Program-made: the position numbers and the translations under genes
In this document: positions 27,348-35,296 of the stretch, piece by piece
How the letters are laid out: each line of letters opens with the position of its first letter
How positions within the stretch are numbered: the stretch's first letter is position 1
The notes under the pieces: model-generated
Databases searched by the model: none
Told to the model about the DNA's origin: nothing
Seen by the model: the letters and a program-made list of their open reading frames with translations, nothing else
DNA from: an uncultured Gammaproteobacteria bacterium
Lineage (GTDB): Bacteria > Pseudomonadota > Gammaproteobacteria > SZUA-140
DNA length: 38,843 bases
NCBI GenBank assembly: GCA_945787155.1
Contig: CALZHD010000009.1
Coordinates: 1 to 38,843 of the forward strand
Reading direction: 5' to 3'

Positions 27348-28178
27348 ATGAATTTTGATTTTCAAGGGATAATGCTACTGTTGTTGATTGTCAGTGGTGT
27401 TATATGGGCTCTGGATCACTGGAAGTGGGCAGCTAAACGGCGTGCGGCAGAGAAGACTGCACGGGCGTCGATGAAGCCGCCGCTAGATGAAGCAAAGCTT
27501 GCTGGAATTTTCAGGGAGCCAACTTACGTCGAATACGCCAAATCTTTTTTCCCAATCATCCTGATAGTTTTTGTGATGCGTTCGTTTCTGGTGGAGCCGT
27601 TCCGTATTCCATCTGGCTCAATGATGCCGACACTCCTGGTGGGTGATTTCATTTTGGTCAATAAATTTACCTATGGTGTGCGTCTGCCGGTCGCGGGCGC
27701 TAAGATCCTCGATATTGGCGCCCCAGAACGTGGCGACGTCGTCGTATTTCGTTACCCGAAAGATCCCTCGCTTGACTATATCAAGCGTGTTGTGGGCTTG
27801 CCGGGGGATCGAGTTGGTTATTTTAATAAAACTATCTATATTAATGGCAAACCAGTGGCGCAGGAGGAGACAGGAAAATATATTGGCATTGGCGGTGGGT
27901 TGTCTTCAGATGGTGCTAGTCAACGCATTGAACAGCTGGGCAACGTTGAACATGAGATTCTGATTAATACCGCTCAGCGTGCGCGTGAAGGAGAGTTTGT
28001 TGTCCCTGCTGGCGAATATTTTGTGATGGGTGATAATCGAGATAACAGTAATGATAGTCGTTTTTGGGGTACAGTGCCTGAAGACCACCTGGTAGGAAAG
28101 GCCTTCATGATCTGGATGAACTGGGATTCTTCTGCCGGCGGCATTACCTGGGGACGAATAGGTTCCAGCATCGACTAA
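27348..28178 (+). CDS. lepB: Signal peptidase I (LepB)
   Basis: The membrane protease that removes Sec signal peptides at the outer face of the inner membrane. In 276 residues it has an N-terminal transmembrane helix (MLLLLIVSGVIWALDHW), a second hydrophobic stretch (FFPIILIVFVMRSF), the catalytic Ser at residue 91 in RIPSGSMMPTLLVGDFILV, and the catalytic Lys at 146 in YIKRVVGLPGDRV. The GDNRDNSNDSRFWGTVP box near the end is typical. It is tightly linked to lepA (2-base gap), as in E. coli. Confidence 0.97.
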   Translation: MNFDFQGIMLLLLIVSGVIWALDHWKWAAKRRAAEKTARASMKPPLDEAKLAGIFREPTYVEYAKSFFPIILIVFVMRSFLVEPFRIPSGSMMPTLLVGDFILVNKFTYGVRLPVAGAKILDIGAPERGDVVVFRYPKDPSLDYIKRVVGLPGDRVGYFNKTIYINGKPVAQEETGKYIGIGGGLSSDGASQRIEQLGNVEHEILINTAQRAREGEFVVPAGEYFVMGDNRDNSNDSRFWGTVPEDHLVGKAFMIWMNWDSSAGGITWGRIGSSID

Positions 28179-28199
28179 TCAATGATATAGGAGTAAGTA

Positions 28200-28568
28200 A
28201 TGAAAAGAATAGCAACAAGGCAACATGGTGCTAGTGGGAGTGGTTTTATCGCCCTGATTGTACTGTTCGTCATGCTGGTAGTATTGGTGCTGAAGCTTTT
28301 TCCGGTCTATATGGAGCACTTTAATGTCAGTTCATCATTAAACTCACTGAGTGACCAGGCTGACATTAAAGAAATGAAAAAGGCGGAAATAAAAAAGTTG
28401 CTTGAACGCCGTTTCGCTATTAACGAAGTGGATAACGTAAATAAAGAAAACATTATGATCAATAAAACAAAGAGTGGCATGACGATTGATGTGATCTATG
28501 AGGTGCGCAAGCCTCTGGTGGGTAACATTGATATTGTCATCTATTTTAACGATCAATTGAAGATCTAG
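28200..28568 (+). CDS. DUF4845 family small membrane protein
   Basis: A 122-residue protein with one N-terminal transmembrane segment (FIALIVLFVMLVVLVLKLFPVYMEHF) and a small extracytoplasmic domain. Its place between lepB and rnc and the phrase KLFPVYMEHFNV match the uncharacterised DUF4845 family that often sits there in gammaproteobacteria. The function is not known. It may assist the signal peptidase or membrane quality control, but this is a guess from position only. Confidence 0.85.
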   Translation: MKRIATRQHGASGSGFIALIVLFVMLVVLVLKLFPVYMEHFNVSSSLNSLSDQADIKEMKKAEIKKLLERRFAINEVDNVNKENIMINKTKSGMTIDVIYEVRKPLVGNIDIVIYFNDQLKI

Positions 28569-28601
28569 TCCTGTGATGTACGGCATGGAGCATTTGAGTA
28601 A

Positions 28602-29285
28602 TTGAATCACTCAATTGACAAAGTAGAGCAGGTGATTGAGTATCGTTTTATGCAGCGTCATCATTTAGAAACTGCTCTAACTCATCGTAGTGTTGGCAGT
28701 AATAATAATGAACGCCTTGAGTTCCTCGGTGACGCTATCCTCAATTTCGTGATCGCAGAGGCGCTTTATCATCAATTCCCGAATGTCGATGAAGGTAAAT
28801 TGAGTCGACTGCGTGCATCGCTGGTGCGTGGTAGTACATTGGCCGTGTTAGCACGAGACCTCAGCCTCGGTGATTACATTGTACTTGGACCGGGGGAGTT
28901 GAAGAGTGGTGGCTTTCGCCGTGAATCAATACTAGCGGGTACGTTAGAGGCCATTATTGGTGCAGTTTTACAGGATGGTGGTTTTGAAGCGGCTAAGGCA
29001 TTTATTTTGAATCTCTATCAGGCTGCTCTGGACGAAGTCTGCGCAGATCGAGAGCTTAAAGACCCCAAGACACGTCTGCAAGAGCACTTACAGGCAAAGA
29101 AACAGACGTTACCCAGTTACTCGGTTGTCTCGATTGATGGCGAAGGGCATTCGCAGCGTTTCACTGTTGATTGCACGGTTGAAGGTCTGGGTAAAAAAAT
29201 TATCGGTATTGGCGAGAGTCGGCGTAAAGCCGAGCAACATGCTGCATCGAATGCACTAGAGTTATTATTGAAAAATGAAGAGTGA
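28602..29285 (+). CDS. rnc: Ribonuclease III, with Gly at an expected metal-ligand position
   Basis: A 227-residue double-strand-specific endoribonuclease for rRNA and mRNA processing, in the cytoplasm. The RNase III domain shows ALTHRS, the signature NERLEFLGDAIL (E40, D44) and GPGELKSGGFRRESIL, followed by a C-terminal dsRNA-binding domain (KDPKTRLQEHLQ to SRRKAEQHAASNALELLL). The metal ligand that is D114 in E. coli falls at residue 113, which is Gly in SILAGTLEAIIG (codon GGT, 28938-28940); the second ligand of that helix, E116, is kept. The start codon is TTG at 28602, because an in-frame stop lies just upstream and the domain needs residues from this point. It overlaps era by 11 bases. 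Confidence 0.95.
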   Translation: MNHSIDKVEQVIEYRFMQRHHLETALTHRSVGSNNNERLEFLGDAILNFVIAEALYHQFPNVDEGKLSRLRASLVRGSTLAVLARDLSLGDYIVLGPGELKSGGFRRESILAGTLEAIIGAVLQDGGFEAAKAFILNLYQAALDEVCADRELKDPKTRLQEHLQAKKQTLPSYSVVSIDGEGHSQRFTVDCTVEGLGKKIIGIGESRRKAEQHAASNALELLLKNEE

Positions 29286-30174
29286 TTTTTTGAACCATTG
29301 TGGTTACGTGGCGATTGTTGGGCGCCCCAATGTCGGCAAATCTACATTGCTGAATCGTATTCTGGGTCAGAAGGTCAGCATCACCACACGCAAGCCGCAA
29401 ACTACCCGCCATCAGATTCTTGGCATCAAGACGACCGAAGATGCGCAGGTGGTTTATGTAGACACACCAGGATTGCACCGTGGTAGTAAAAAGGCAATGA
29501 ATCGTTACATGAATAAGGCTGCCGCGAGCGTTATTAATGATGTCGACGTGGTGGTGTTTGTTGTCGATGGTCTGCGCTGGATGGACGATGATCAGGCGAT
29601 TCTTGAGAAGTTAAAAAACATCGAGTCGCCAGTGATCCTTGCATTGAATAAACTCGATAAACTGCAAGACAGAGAACAGTTATTGCCTCATATACAGCAG
29701 TTGTCTGAAAAGATGACCTTTAAGGAGATTATTCCGATTTCAGCCAGCAATGGTGAGAATATTGAGTCACTTGAGACGATGGTGACATTACTGTTGCCAG
29801 CATTACCCGCCTTTTTCCCGGAAGATCAAATAACCGATAAGAGCGAGCGTTTTATCGCGGCAGAGTTGGTGCGTGAAAAATTGATGATGCGACTGGGGCA
29901 GGAGATCCCCTATTCATTAACGGTTGAGATTGAGCAATTCAAGTTGGAAAAAGAGGTGCTGCATATTAATGCGCTAATCTGGGTGGAGCGCGATAATCAG
30001 AAGACCATTGTCATTGGCAAGAATGGTGAAATGTTGAAGGCAGTGGGTAAACAGGCACGCCTCGAAATGGAGAAGATGTTTGAAAAAAAGGTCTTTCTCA
30101 AGCTGTGGGTGAAGGTCAAAGATAAGTGGGCAGATGATGAGCGTGCGTTACAGAATCTGGGTTATACGGAGTAA
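29275..30174 (+). CDS. era: GTPase Era
   Basis: A 299-residue GTPase needed for 30S ribosomal subunit maturation; it binds the 3' end of 16S rRNA through a C-terminal KH domain. Motifs are GRPNVGKSTLLN (G1), the switch region TTRKPQTTRHQILGI, DTPG (G3), NKLD (G4) and SAS (G5). The KH domain is seen as VIGKNGEMLKAVGKQARLEME. The ATG lies within the last codons of rnc, giving an 11-base overlap and probable coupling; recO starts 7 bases after the stop. Confidence 0.97.
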   Translation: MKSDFLNHCGYVAIVGRPNVGKSTLLNRILGQKVSITTRKPQTTRHQILGIKTTEDAQVVYVDTPGLHRGSKKAMNRYMNKAAASVINDVDVVVFVVDGLRWMDDDQAILEKLKNIESPVILALNKLDKLQDREQLLPHIQQLSEKMTFKEIIPISASNGENIESLETMVTLLLPALPAFFPEDQITDKSERFIAAELVREKLMMRLGQEIPYSLTVEIEQFKLEKEVLHINALIWVERDNQKTIVIGKNGEMLKAVGKQARLEMEKMFEKKVFLKLWVKVKDKWADDERALQNLGYTE

Positions 30175-30181
30175 GGGTAGC

Positions 30182-31009
30182 GTGGGGTCGCCAATACGCC
30201 ACCACCTACAGCCTGGTTTTGTTCTGCACCAAAGGGCGTATCGTGATACCAGCATGATCGTCGATTTCTTTACCGTATCACATGGCCGTATTAGTGTCGT
30301 TGCCAGGGGGGTTCGTAAAGCAAAATCACGTCTGGCACCGCTACTGCAGCCATTTCAGCCCCTGTTGCTCTCATGGGTTGCACGTGGTGAACTTGGTACG
30401 CTGACTGCGGTTGAAAGCAACGGTGTACCGTTGATGCTGAATCGCCGTGTACTGATCAGTGGGTTTTATATCAACGAGCTTCTGGTTCGATTATTACATC
30501 GCGATGACCCTCATACTGAACTTTTTCAGGCCTACCTTGAGGTGCTGCAACAATTAGCTGCCCTGCAATATTCGCAGTTGCAGGTGCCCACCGATGAACA
30601 GGTTGCATTAAGAGGATTCGAGAAACAGCTGCTGCATGAGCTTGGTTACGCCTTGATACTGGATCATGATGTAGTAAGTGGTGCACCGCTAAGCGATGAT
30701 GCGTTGTATCATTATTATCTGGACCAGGGGCCGATGCTCTTTGATGAGGAACAGATGGGCAGTGTATTTGCTCAGAATAGTCAGTCACGGGCGCGGGCGC
30801 GCGATGTGGTCAGGCTGCATGGCAGGAGTTTGCTTGATTTGGCTCACGGGGTCTTTAGAGATAATCGCTCTCTGCGAGAGAGCAAACGATTGATGAGAGC
30901 GGCGCTGGGGGTTCATCTTGGCAGCAAACCTCTGTATAGCAGGATGCTGCTCAGTGGTTTACAGCCTTCCGCTGTTACAAAACATTCGTCTGAAATGGAA
31001 TATAGGTAG
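30182..31009 (+). CDS. recO: DNA repair protein RecO
   Basis: RecO loads RecA onto SSB-covered DNA in the RecFOR pathway. I place the start at GTG 30182, which has GGAG about 10 bases upstream and begins 7 bases after the era stop. The ORF-track start at 30134 would add 16 residues read from within era. The N-terminal OB-fold is seen as [33 protein letters not shown], followed by the helical domain with [13 protein letters not shown]. The length is 275 residues. The order era-recO-pdxJ-acpS is the E. coli order. Confidence 0.92.
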   Translation: MGSPIRHHLQPGFVLHQRAYRDTSMIVDFFTVSHGRISVVARGVRKAKSRLAPLLQPFQPLLLSWVARGELGTLTAVESNGVPLMLNRRVLISGFYINELLVRLLHRDDPHTELFQAYLEVLQQLAALQYSQLQVPTDEQVALRGFEKQLLHELGYALILDHDVVSGAPLSDDALYHYYLDQGPMLFDEEQMGSVFAQNSQSRARARDVVRLHGRSLLDLAHGVFRDNRSLRESKRLMRAALGVHLGSKPLYSRMLLSGLQPSAVTKHSSEMEYR

Positions 31010-31016
31010 AGAAAGT

Positions 31017-31754
31017 ATGAATCAACAACCAATATTTTTGGGTGTAAACATAGATCATGTTGCAACCCTGAGGCAAGCACGCGGTACGCGCTATCCGGAC
31101 CCGATTCAGGCAGCAATTGATGCGGAACAGGCAGGCGCTGATGGGATTACATTACACCTGCGCGAAGATCGTCGTCACATTCAAGAGCGTGATGTCAGGA
31201 TGTTGAAAGAGATCCTGCAAACGCGCATGAATCTAGAGATGGCCGTGACAGATGAGATGATTGCGATTGCTGCTGAGGTGGCCCCAGAAAATGTTTGCCT
31301 GGTACCTGAGCGGCGCGAAGAATTAACTACCGAGGGTGGACTGGATGTTGTTGGGCATGAAGCTAAGGTTGCCGATGCCTGCCGACAACTTGCCGACAGT
31401 GGTTCGATTGTCTCGCTGTTTATCGATGCAGAAAATGGGCAGATAGACGCTGCTGTGCGTTGTGGTGCGCCTGTGATTGAGGTCCATACCGGGCGCTATG
31501 CAGACCTGGTTGATGAGCAGGCACAACAGGCTGAGTTGAAGAAAATCAACGATGCCGTTTTATATGCCCATCGCTGCGGCCTGCAAGTAAATGCCGGACA
31601 CGGTTTACACTATCATAATGTAGCGCCGATTGCGGCGATCAAAGAAATCGTCGAATTGAATATTGGCCATGCCATTATTGCCCGTGCACTCTTTACTGGT
31701 TTGCAGGAAGCGGTGCGTGAGATGAAGCATTTGATGCGAGAAGCTCGCCGGTGA
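31017..31754 (+). CDS. pdxJ: Pyridoxine 5'-phosphate synthase PdxJ
   Basis: PdxJ condenses 1-deoxyxylulose 5-phosphate with 3-amino-2-oxopropyl phosphate to form pyridoxine 5'-phosphate, completing the ring in the DXP-dependent vitamin B6 route. The ATG at 31017 gives the standard N-terminus [20 protein letters not shown]; the ORF-track start at 30918 lies inside recO. Family blocks are [55 protein letters not shown] and [16 protein letters not shown]. The length is 245 residues. It overlaps acpS by 4 bases (GTGA). Confidence 0.97.
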   Translation: MNQQPIFLGVNIDHVATLRQARGTRYPDPIQAAIDAEQAGADGITLHLREDRRHIQERDVRMLKEILQTRMNLEMAVTDEMIAIAAEVAPENVCLVPERREELTTEGGLDVVGHEAKVADACRQLADSGSIVSLFIDAENGQIDAAVRCGAPVIEVHTGRYADLVDEQAQQAELKKINDAVLYAHRCGLQVNAGHGLHYHNVAPIAAIKEIVELNIGHAIIARALFTGLQEAVREMKHLMREARR

Positions 31755-32128
31755 TAATCGGTATAGGCACCGATATTGTACGTGTCTCACGTATGGCCAG
31801 GAACCTGGAGCGATATGGTGATAAGTTTGCAGCGCGTATTTTAACCTCGAGTGAGTTTGCCGAATTTTCACAGCATAAGCGCCCGGCCGGTTTTCTCGCT
31901 AAGCGTTTTGCGGCCAAAGAGGCGGCCGCCAAAGCAATGGGATGTGGTTTCAGAGATGGCCTGATGTTGACGCATATTGGTATCGGACATGATGAATTTG
32001 GTAAGCCGTTACTGGAATACCGTGATAAGGCGATTGAGGTCTGCAATAGACTGAAGGTTAGCCATAGTCATGTTTCAATCTCTGATGAAGATGAATATGC
32101 CGTTGCTTTTGTTACATTGGTCTCCTGA
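31751..32128 (+). CDS. acpS: Holo-[acyl-carrier-protein] synthase AcpS
   Basis: Transfers 4'-phosphopantetheine from CoA to the serine of acyl carrier protein. The 125-residue length is normal. The Mg-binding Asp is in [11 protein letters not shown] and the second key motif is [13 protein letters not shown]. The start is a GTG overlapping the pdxJ stop, so translation is probably coupled. It appears to be the last gene of the lepA-to-acpS run. No clear terminator follows; the next gene starts after a 185-base AT-rich gap. Confidence 0.95.
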   Translation: MIIGIGTDIVRVSRMARNLERYGDKFAARILTSSEFAEFSQHKRPAGFLAKRFAAKEAAAKAMGCGFRDGLMLTHIGIGHDEFGKPLLEYRDKAIEVCNRLKVSHSHVSISDEDEYAVAFVTLVS

Positions 32129-32313
32129 AAATAATTTCTCTTCCTGCTGTTCTGCATCAATCACCTCCCCTAAGTTCTACTCCTTTTTGTGACTAAGATC
32201 TCAAATGTTTTTGTTCGATTTTTGGAATTGTATAGCTGTTCACAAAATAGATGTATTATTTGCGGTTTAATAGTTTATTCATTTATATCGTTATTATTCG
32301 ATGGAGAAAGTAG
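32129..32313. promoter_or_regulatory. Probable promoter region of the tlpA-DUF4266-DUF3570-apbE operon
   Basis: This AT-rich 185-base gap separates acpS from the next plus-strand operon. A GGAG Shine-Dalgarno lies about 10 bases before the ATG at 32314. I could not choose a convincing -35/-10 pair by eye, and no obvious operator palindrome was seen. Confidence 0.35.
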
Positions 32314-32811
32314 ATGCGTGATCGCCTGAAAGTAGTGATGTTGATCTTTGTAATGAGCTTTTCTGCTGCTGTATCAGCTTCAGGAACTGCACCTGATTTT
32401 GAGCTTGATGGACTTAAAGGAAAGGTCAAGTTATCCGAGTACAAAGGGAATGTAGTCTATCTCGACTTCTGGGCATCATGGTGCGGGCCATGTCGAAAAT
32501 CATTTCCCTGGATGAATGATTTGCAGGCACGTTTTAAGGATCAGGGATTACGGATCGTTGCGGTGAACCTGGATTCAAAGCGAGCTGATGCGGATGATTT
32601 TATTACACAGATGGCGCCGCGTTTTGATATCGCGTTCGATCCTCCAGGAAATGTCGCGGGACGTTATGATCTGCAAGGGATGCCAAGTGCTTTTTTGATA
32701 GATCGCAAAGGACAACTGCATAGTGTGCATTTAGGTTTTCGCGGCAAGGATATCGACCTGTTAGAGCATGAAATAGAGACGCTACTCAATAATGATAAAA
32801 TCAAAAATTAA
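32314..32811 (+). CDS. TlpA-like periplasmic thiol-disulfide oxidoreductase
   Basis: A 165-residue thioredoxin-fold protein with a signal peptide (VVMLIFVMSFSAAVSASG) and the redox motif WCGPC in LDFWASWCGPCRKSFPWM. The order GTAPDFELDGLKGKVKLSEYKGNVVYLDFW and the cis-Pro strand GMPSAFLIDRKG are characteristic of TlpA/ResA proteins. It should act in the periplasm, reducing or isomerising disulfides. It is the first gene of a four-gene operon with no cytochrome maturation gene nearby; the Cys-rich lipoprotein that overlaps it by 20 bases is an obvious candidate client. Confidence 0.92.
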   Translation: MRDRLKVVMLIFVMSFSAAVSASGTAPDFELDGLKGKVKLSEYKGNVVYLDFWASWCGPCRKSFPWMNDLQARFKDQGLRIVAVNLDSKRADADDFITQMAPRFDIAFDPPGNVAGRYDLQGMPSAFLIDRKGQLHSVHLGFRGKDIDLLEHEIETLLNNDKIKN

Positions 32812-33061
32812 TATTAAGACTTTAGTGCATTATAGCTTGTTGTTTTCTTTTCTTTTGCTGAGCGGCTGCTCCACCTTAAAAACCGGAGGGATGTTTGCCA
32901 AAGAGACGGTCGAGCCATGGCATAAAGAATTATTGGCCGAAGAGAGAATGCAACTAAATCCATATCCCCTGGAAAATAGTGCCGATCAAAAAATTTATTA
33001 CAGTCGTGAAAGTGCCAATGGCGGACAGGGTATTGGTGGCGGAGGTTGTGGGTGCAATTAA
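32792..33061 (+). CDS. Small DUF4266-type lipoprotein with GGGCGCN tail
   Basis: An 89-residue protein with a lipoprotein signal ending in LLLSGC, so Cys26 would be lipidated and the mature chain is about 64 residues. The middle contains EPWHKELLAEERM and IYYSRESANGG. The C-terminus is GIGGGGCGCN, with two Cys one residue apart. This matches the uncharacterised DUF4266 family as I remember it, whose members end in GGGCGCN. The ATG lies inside the tlpA end (20-base overlap). The tail could bind a metal or cofactor, form a disulfide handled by TlpA, or be modified; none of this can be read directly. Confidence 0.85.
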   Translation: MIKSKINIKTLVHYSLLFSFLLLSGCSTLKTGGMFAKETVEPWHKELLAEERMQLNPYPLENSADQKIYYSRESANGGQGIGGGGCGCN

Positions 33062-34383
33062 AAGATAAGAAGTTGAAATCATACCCCTCAAAACCATCCG
33101 TTCGCAGCGCGCTAATTATGGCGACATGTACTGTATTGTCTGGCTCACTGTCACCTGCAAGCGCAGAAGAGGAGGATGACAGCACATTATCCAGAATAGA
33201 TTTGTCAACGCTCTATTATTCAGAAGAAGATCGTGTCTCTGTCAATACCACTCATGTAGTCGTAGAAAACGATCTTGGTGATGAGGAGTTTGTACGCGCC
33301 AATTTTATCTATGACACCATTACTGGCGCCTCACCTAACGGGCGAATTATCCCGGCGGATCAGGGCAGTGGTGGGAGTATTCCTTTTACCTCGGCCTCTG
33401 GTTTTACGCTTAATGTGAATGACGTAGGAAGTGCTGGGCAAAAGTGGCTGACTGAGTTTACTGATAAACGAGCTGCGATTGATCTGAGCTGGGAAAAACC
33501 GATTACACGTACGCTACGGCGTATCTTTGAAGGTAATTTTTCATCTGAAAATGACTTTACTTCATATGGTGGTGCAGCAACGATGGTATGGGATCTAAAC
33601 CAACGCAATACGACTGTTACCGGTGGGCTGTCAGTGTTAAAGGAGACCGTGAGTCCAGATAGTGGTACGCCTTTGGAGTTGGCAATCGCTAATTGCAATG
33701 ATACTGCGCCGGCATTACCCGTATGGGCAAATTGTAATATTACCAGCCCTCGATTTGGTAATGGTCATAAACGAGTATTTGATGGTGTAATTGGGGTGAC
33801 ACAGGTCATCAATAAACGCACGATTACACAGTTGAATTATAGCCATGGCGTATCTCTTGGTTATCTTACTGACCCCTATAAACTGATCAGTGTAGTAGAC
33901 AACAATCTTGATGGTGAAGAGGTGCTAATTTTATACGAAAAGCGCCCAGACAGACGTGCGCGCAATAGTCTTTACTGGAAGACAGTCAGCCAGCTTAGTC
34001 CTAAAAAAGTGGTAGATTTTTCCTATCGATATTTCTGGGATGACTGGGGCATTAAATCTCACACTATTGATTATAAATATCGTTATGATTACGCGCCAAA
34101 GAGTTACCTTCAGCCGCATATTAGATACAATACGCAATCGAGTGCTGATTTCTTTCATAACGCTATAGATGCCGCAGTGAATGAACTGCCTCGGTATGCG
34201 AGTGCTGATTATCGTCTCGATAAACTGCAAACCTATAGTATTGGGTTGAAATATGGAAAAGAGCTGGGGAAAAGTGGGGCGTTTGCTATGCGCGCTGAGT
34301 ATATCGTCCAAAACTATAATGCTGTATCGTTGCCTGACATGAAAGCGCTGGTTTATCAGGGAACGTTCTCTTTTAAATTTTAG
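33052..34383 (+). CDS. DUF3570-type outer-membrane beta-barrel protein
   Basis: A 443-residue predicted beta-barrel, matching the uncharacterised DUF3570 family as I recall it. I choose GTG 33052 as start, because GGAGG (33041-33045) is 6 bases upstream; the TTG at 33046 of the ORF track is too close. A signal peptide (SALIMATCTVLSGSLSPASA) precedes an acidic EEEDD. The rest has alternating hydrophobic and polar strands, e.g. VVDFSYRYFWDDWGIKSHTIDYKYRYDY, and ends in aromatic Phe (TFSFKF), the usual barrel-assembly signal. Residues around D88-S94 read D-T-I-T-G-A-S, like the Dxx(S/T)GA(T/S) motif flavinylated by ApbE in NqrB/NqrC/RnfG. It overlaps the DUF4266 gene by 10 bases, and apbE follows 16 bases later. 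Confidence 0.82.
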   Translation: MQLKDKKLKSYPSKPSVRSALIMATCTVLSGSLSPASAEEEDDSTLSRIDLSTLYYSEEDRVSVNTTHVVVENDLGDEEFVRANFIYDTITGASPNGRIIPADQGSGGSIPFTSASGFTLNVNDVGSAGQKWLTEFTDKRAAIDLSWEKPITRTLRRIFEGNFSSENDFTSYGGAATMVWDLNQRNTTVTGGLSVLKETVSPDSGTPLELAIANCNDTAPALPVWANCNITSPRFGNGHKRVFDGVIGVTQVINKRTITQLNYSHGVSLGYLTDPYKLISVVDNNLDGEEVLILYEKRPDRRARNSLYWKTVSQLSPKKVVDFSYRYFWDDWGIKSHTIDYKYRYDYAPKSYLQPHIRYNTQSSADFFHNAIDAAVNELPRYASADYRLDKLQTYSIGLKYGKELGKSGAFAMRAEYIVQNYNAVSLPDMKALVYQGTFSFKF

Positions 34384-34399
34384 ATACTTGGCGGTTAAA

Positions 34400-35296
34400 A
34401 TGAAGGGGGCAGGGCCTGTAGGGCTGGAGAGGCAGAATGGCCTGTGGGTCGGGCGATTTACCGCAATGGCAAGCCCATGTGAACTATTGGTGGATACGCC
34501 AGATCGAACACTGGCGTCATCTCTTTTATCCATAGCAGAGCACGAAGCTAAACGTATAGAGCAAAAGTTCAGTCGTTATCGTGACGACAATATCATTTTC
34601 AAAATCAATAATGCCTGTGGGAAATCCGTCGCCGTCGATGAAGAGACTGCATTGCTGCTGGATTATGCAGATCAATGTTATCAGTTGAGTGGGGGACGCT
34701 TTGACATTACATCCGGAGTGTTGCGTGAGGTCTGGCGATTTGATGCTAGTGCGAATGTGCCATCATCTGATGCGGTCACGGCCTTACTATCACGGGTGGG
34801 CTGGTCCAGGGTTAAGTGGCATTCTGCTGTATTGACAATGCAACGTGGAATGGAAATTGATTTAGGAGGGGTAGGTAAAGAATATGCGGTGGATCGTACT
34901 GCATTGTTACTTAGGCCTCATATTAGCAGTGGTGTACTCATTAACTTCGGTGGTGATTTATGTGCGCTTGGCCCTCGCATAGATGGTAGTGCGTGGGAGA
35001 TTGCAATCGATGACCCGGAAAATAGCGGTAAAAACCAGCTTGGACAGGTAAGCTTGAAAACGGGAGCTGTTGCGACCAGCGGAGATGCACGGCGCTACCT
35101 GCTTAAGGACGGTGTGCGTTATGGCCATATTCTCGATCCACGAACGGGGTGGCCAATTCCATATGCGCCTCGCTCAGTCACAACTATTGCATCTACCTGC
35201 ATGGAGGCGGGCATGTTGTCGACGTTTGCAATGCTTGAAGGCGCTGGCGCAGAGGCGTTTCTCAAACAACAGGAAGTCGAATTTCTGTGTTTTTAG
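34400..35296 (+). CDS. apbE: ApbE-like FAD:protein FMN transferase homologue
   Basis: ApbE enzymes move FMN from FAD onto a Thr/Ser of target proteins. Family blocks are FTAMASPCELL, FDITSGVLREVWRFD, MEIDLGGVGKEYAVDR, LINFGGDLCALG, VATSGDARRYLLKDG and GHILDPRTGWPI. I choose ATG 34400; the TTG at 34388 would add only four residues. Two oddities: no signal peptide is visible, unlike the periplasmic lipoprotein ApbE; and the metal-binding Asp expected in the C-terminal ADxxxT motif is Gly (EAGMLST, codon 35210-35212), though the Thr is kept. About 298 residues. It is the last gene of the tlpA operon. The stop codon TAG is formed at the junction with a MITE. Confidence 0.85.
   Translation: MKGAGPVGLERQNGLWVGRFTAMASPCELLVDTPDRTLASSLLSIAEHEAKRIEQKFSRYRDDNIIFKINNACGKSVAVDEETALLLDYADQCYQLSGGRFDITSGVLREVWRFDASANVPSSDAVTALLSRVGWSRVKWHSAVLTMQRGMEIDLGGVGKEYAVDRTALLLRPHISSGVLINFGGDLCALGPRIDGSAWEIAIDDPENSGKNQLGQVSLKTGAVATSGDARRYLLKDGVRYGHILDPRTGWPIPYAPRSVTTIASTCMEAGMLSTFAMLEGAGAEAFLKQQEVEFLCF

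Noticed and set aside
30134-30181. Upstream extension of recO given by the ORF track
   Set aside because: It lies inside era and lacks family similarity; GTG 30182 has a Shine-Dalgarno and fits the RecO N-terminus.
30918-31016. Upstream extension of pdxJ given by the ORF track
   Set aside because: It is a frame-shadow of the recO end; the ATG at 31017 gives the standard PdxJ N-terminus.
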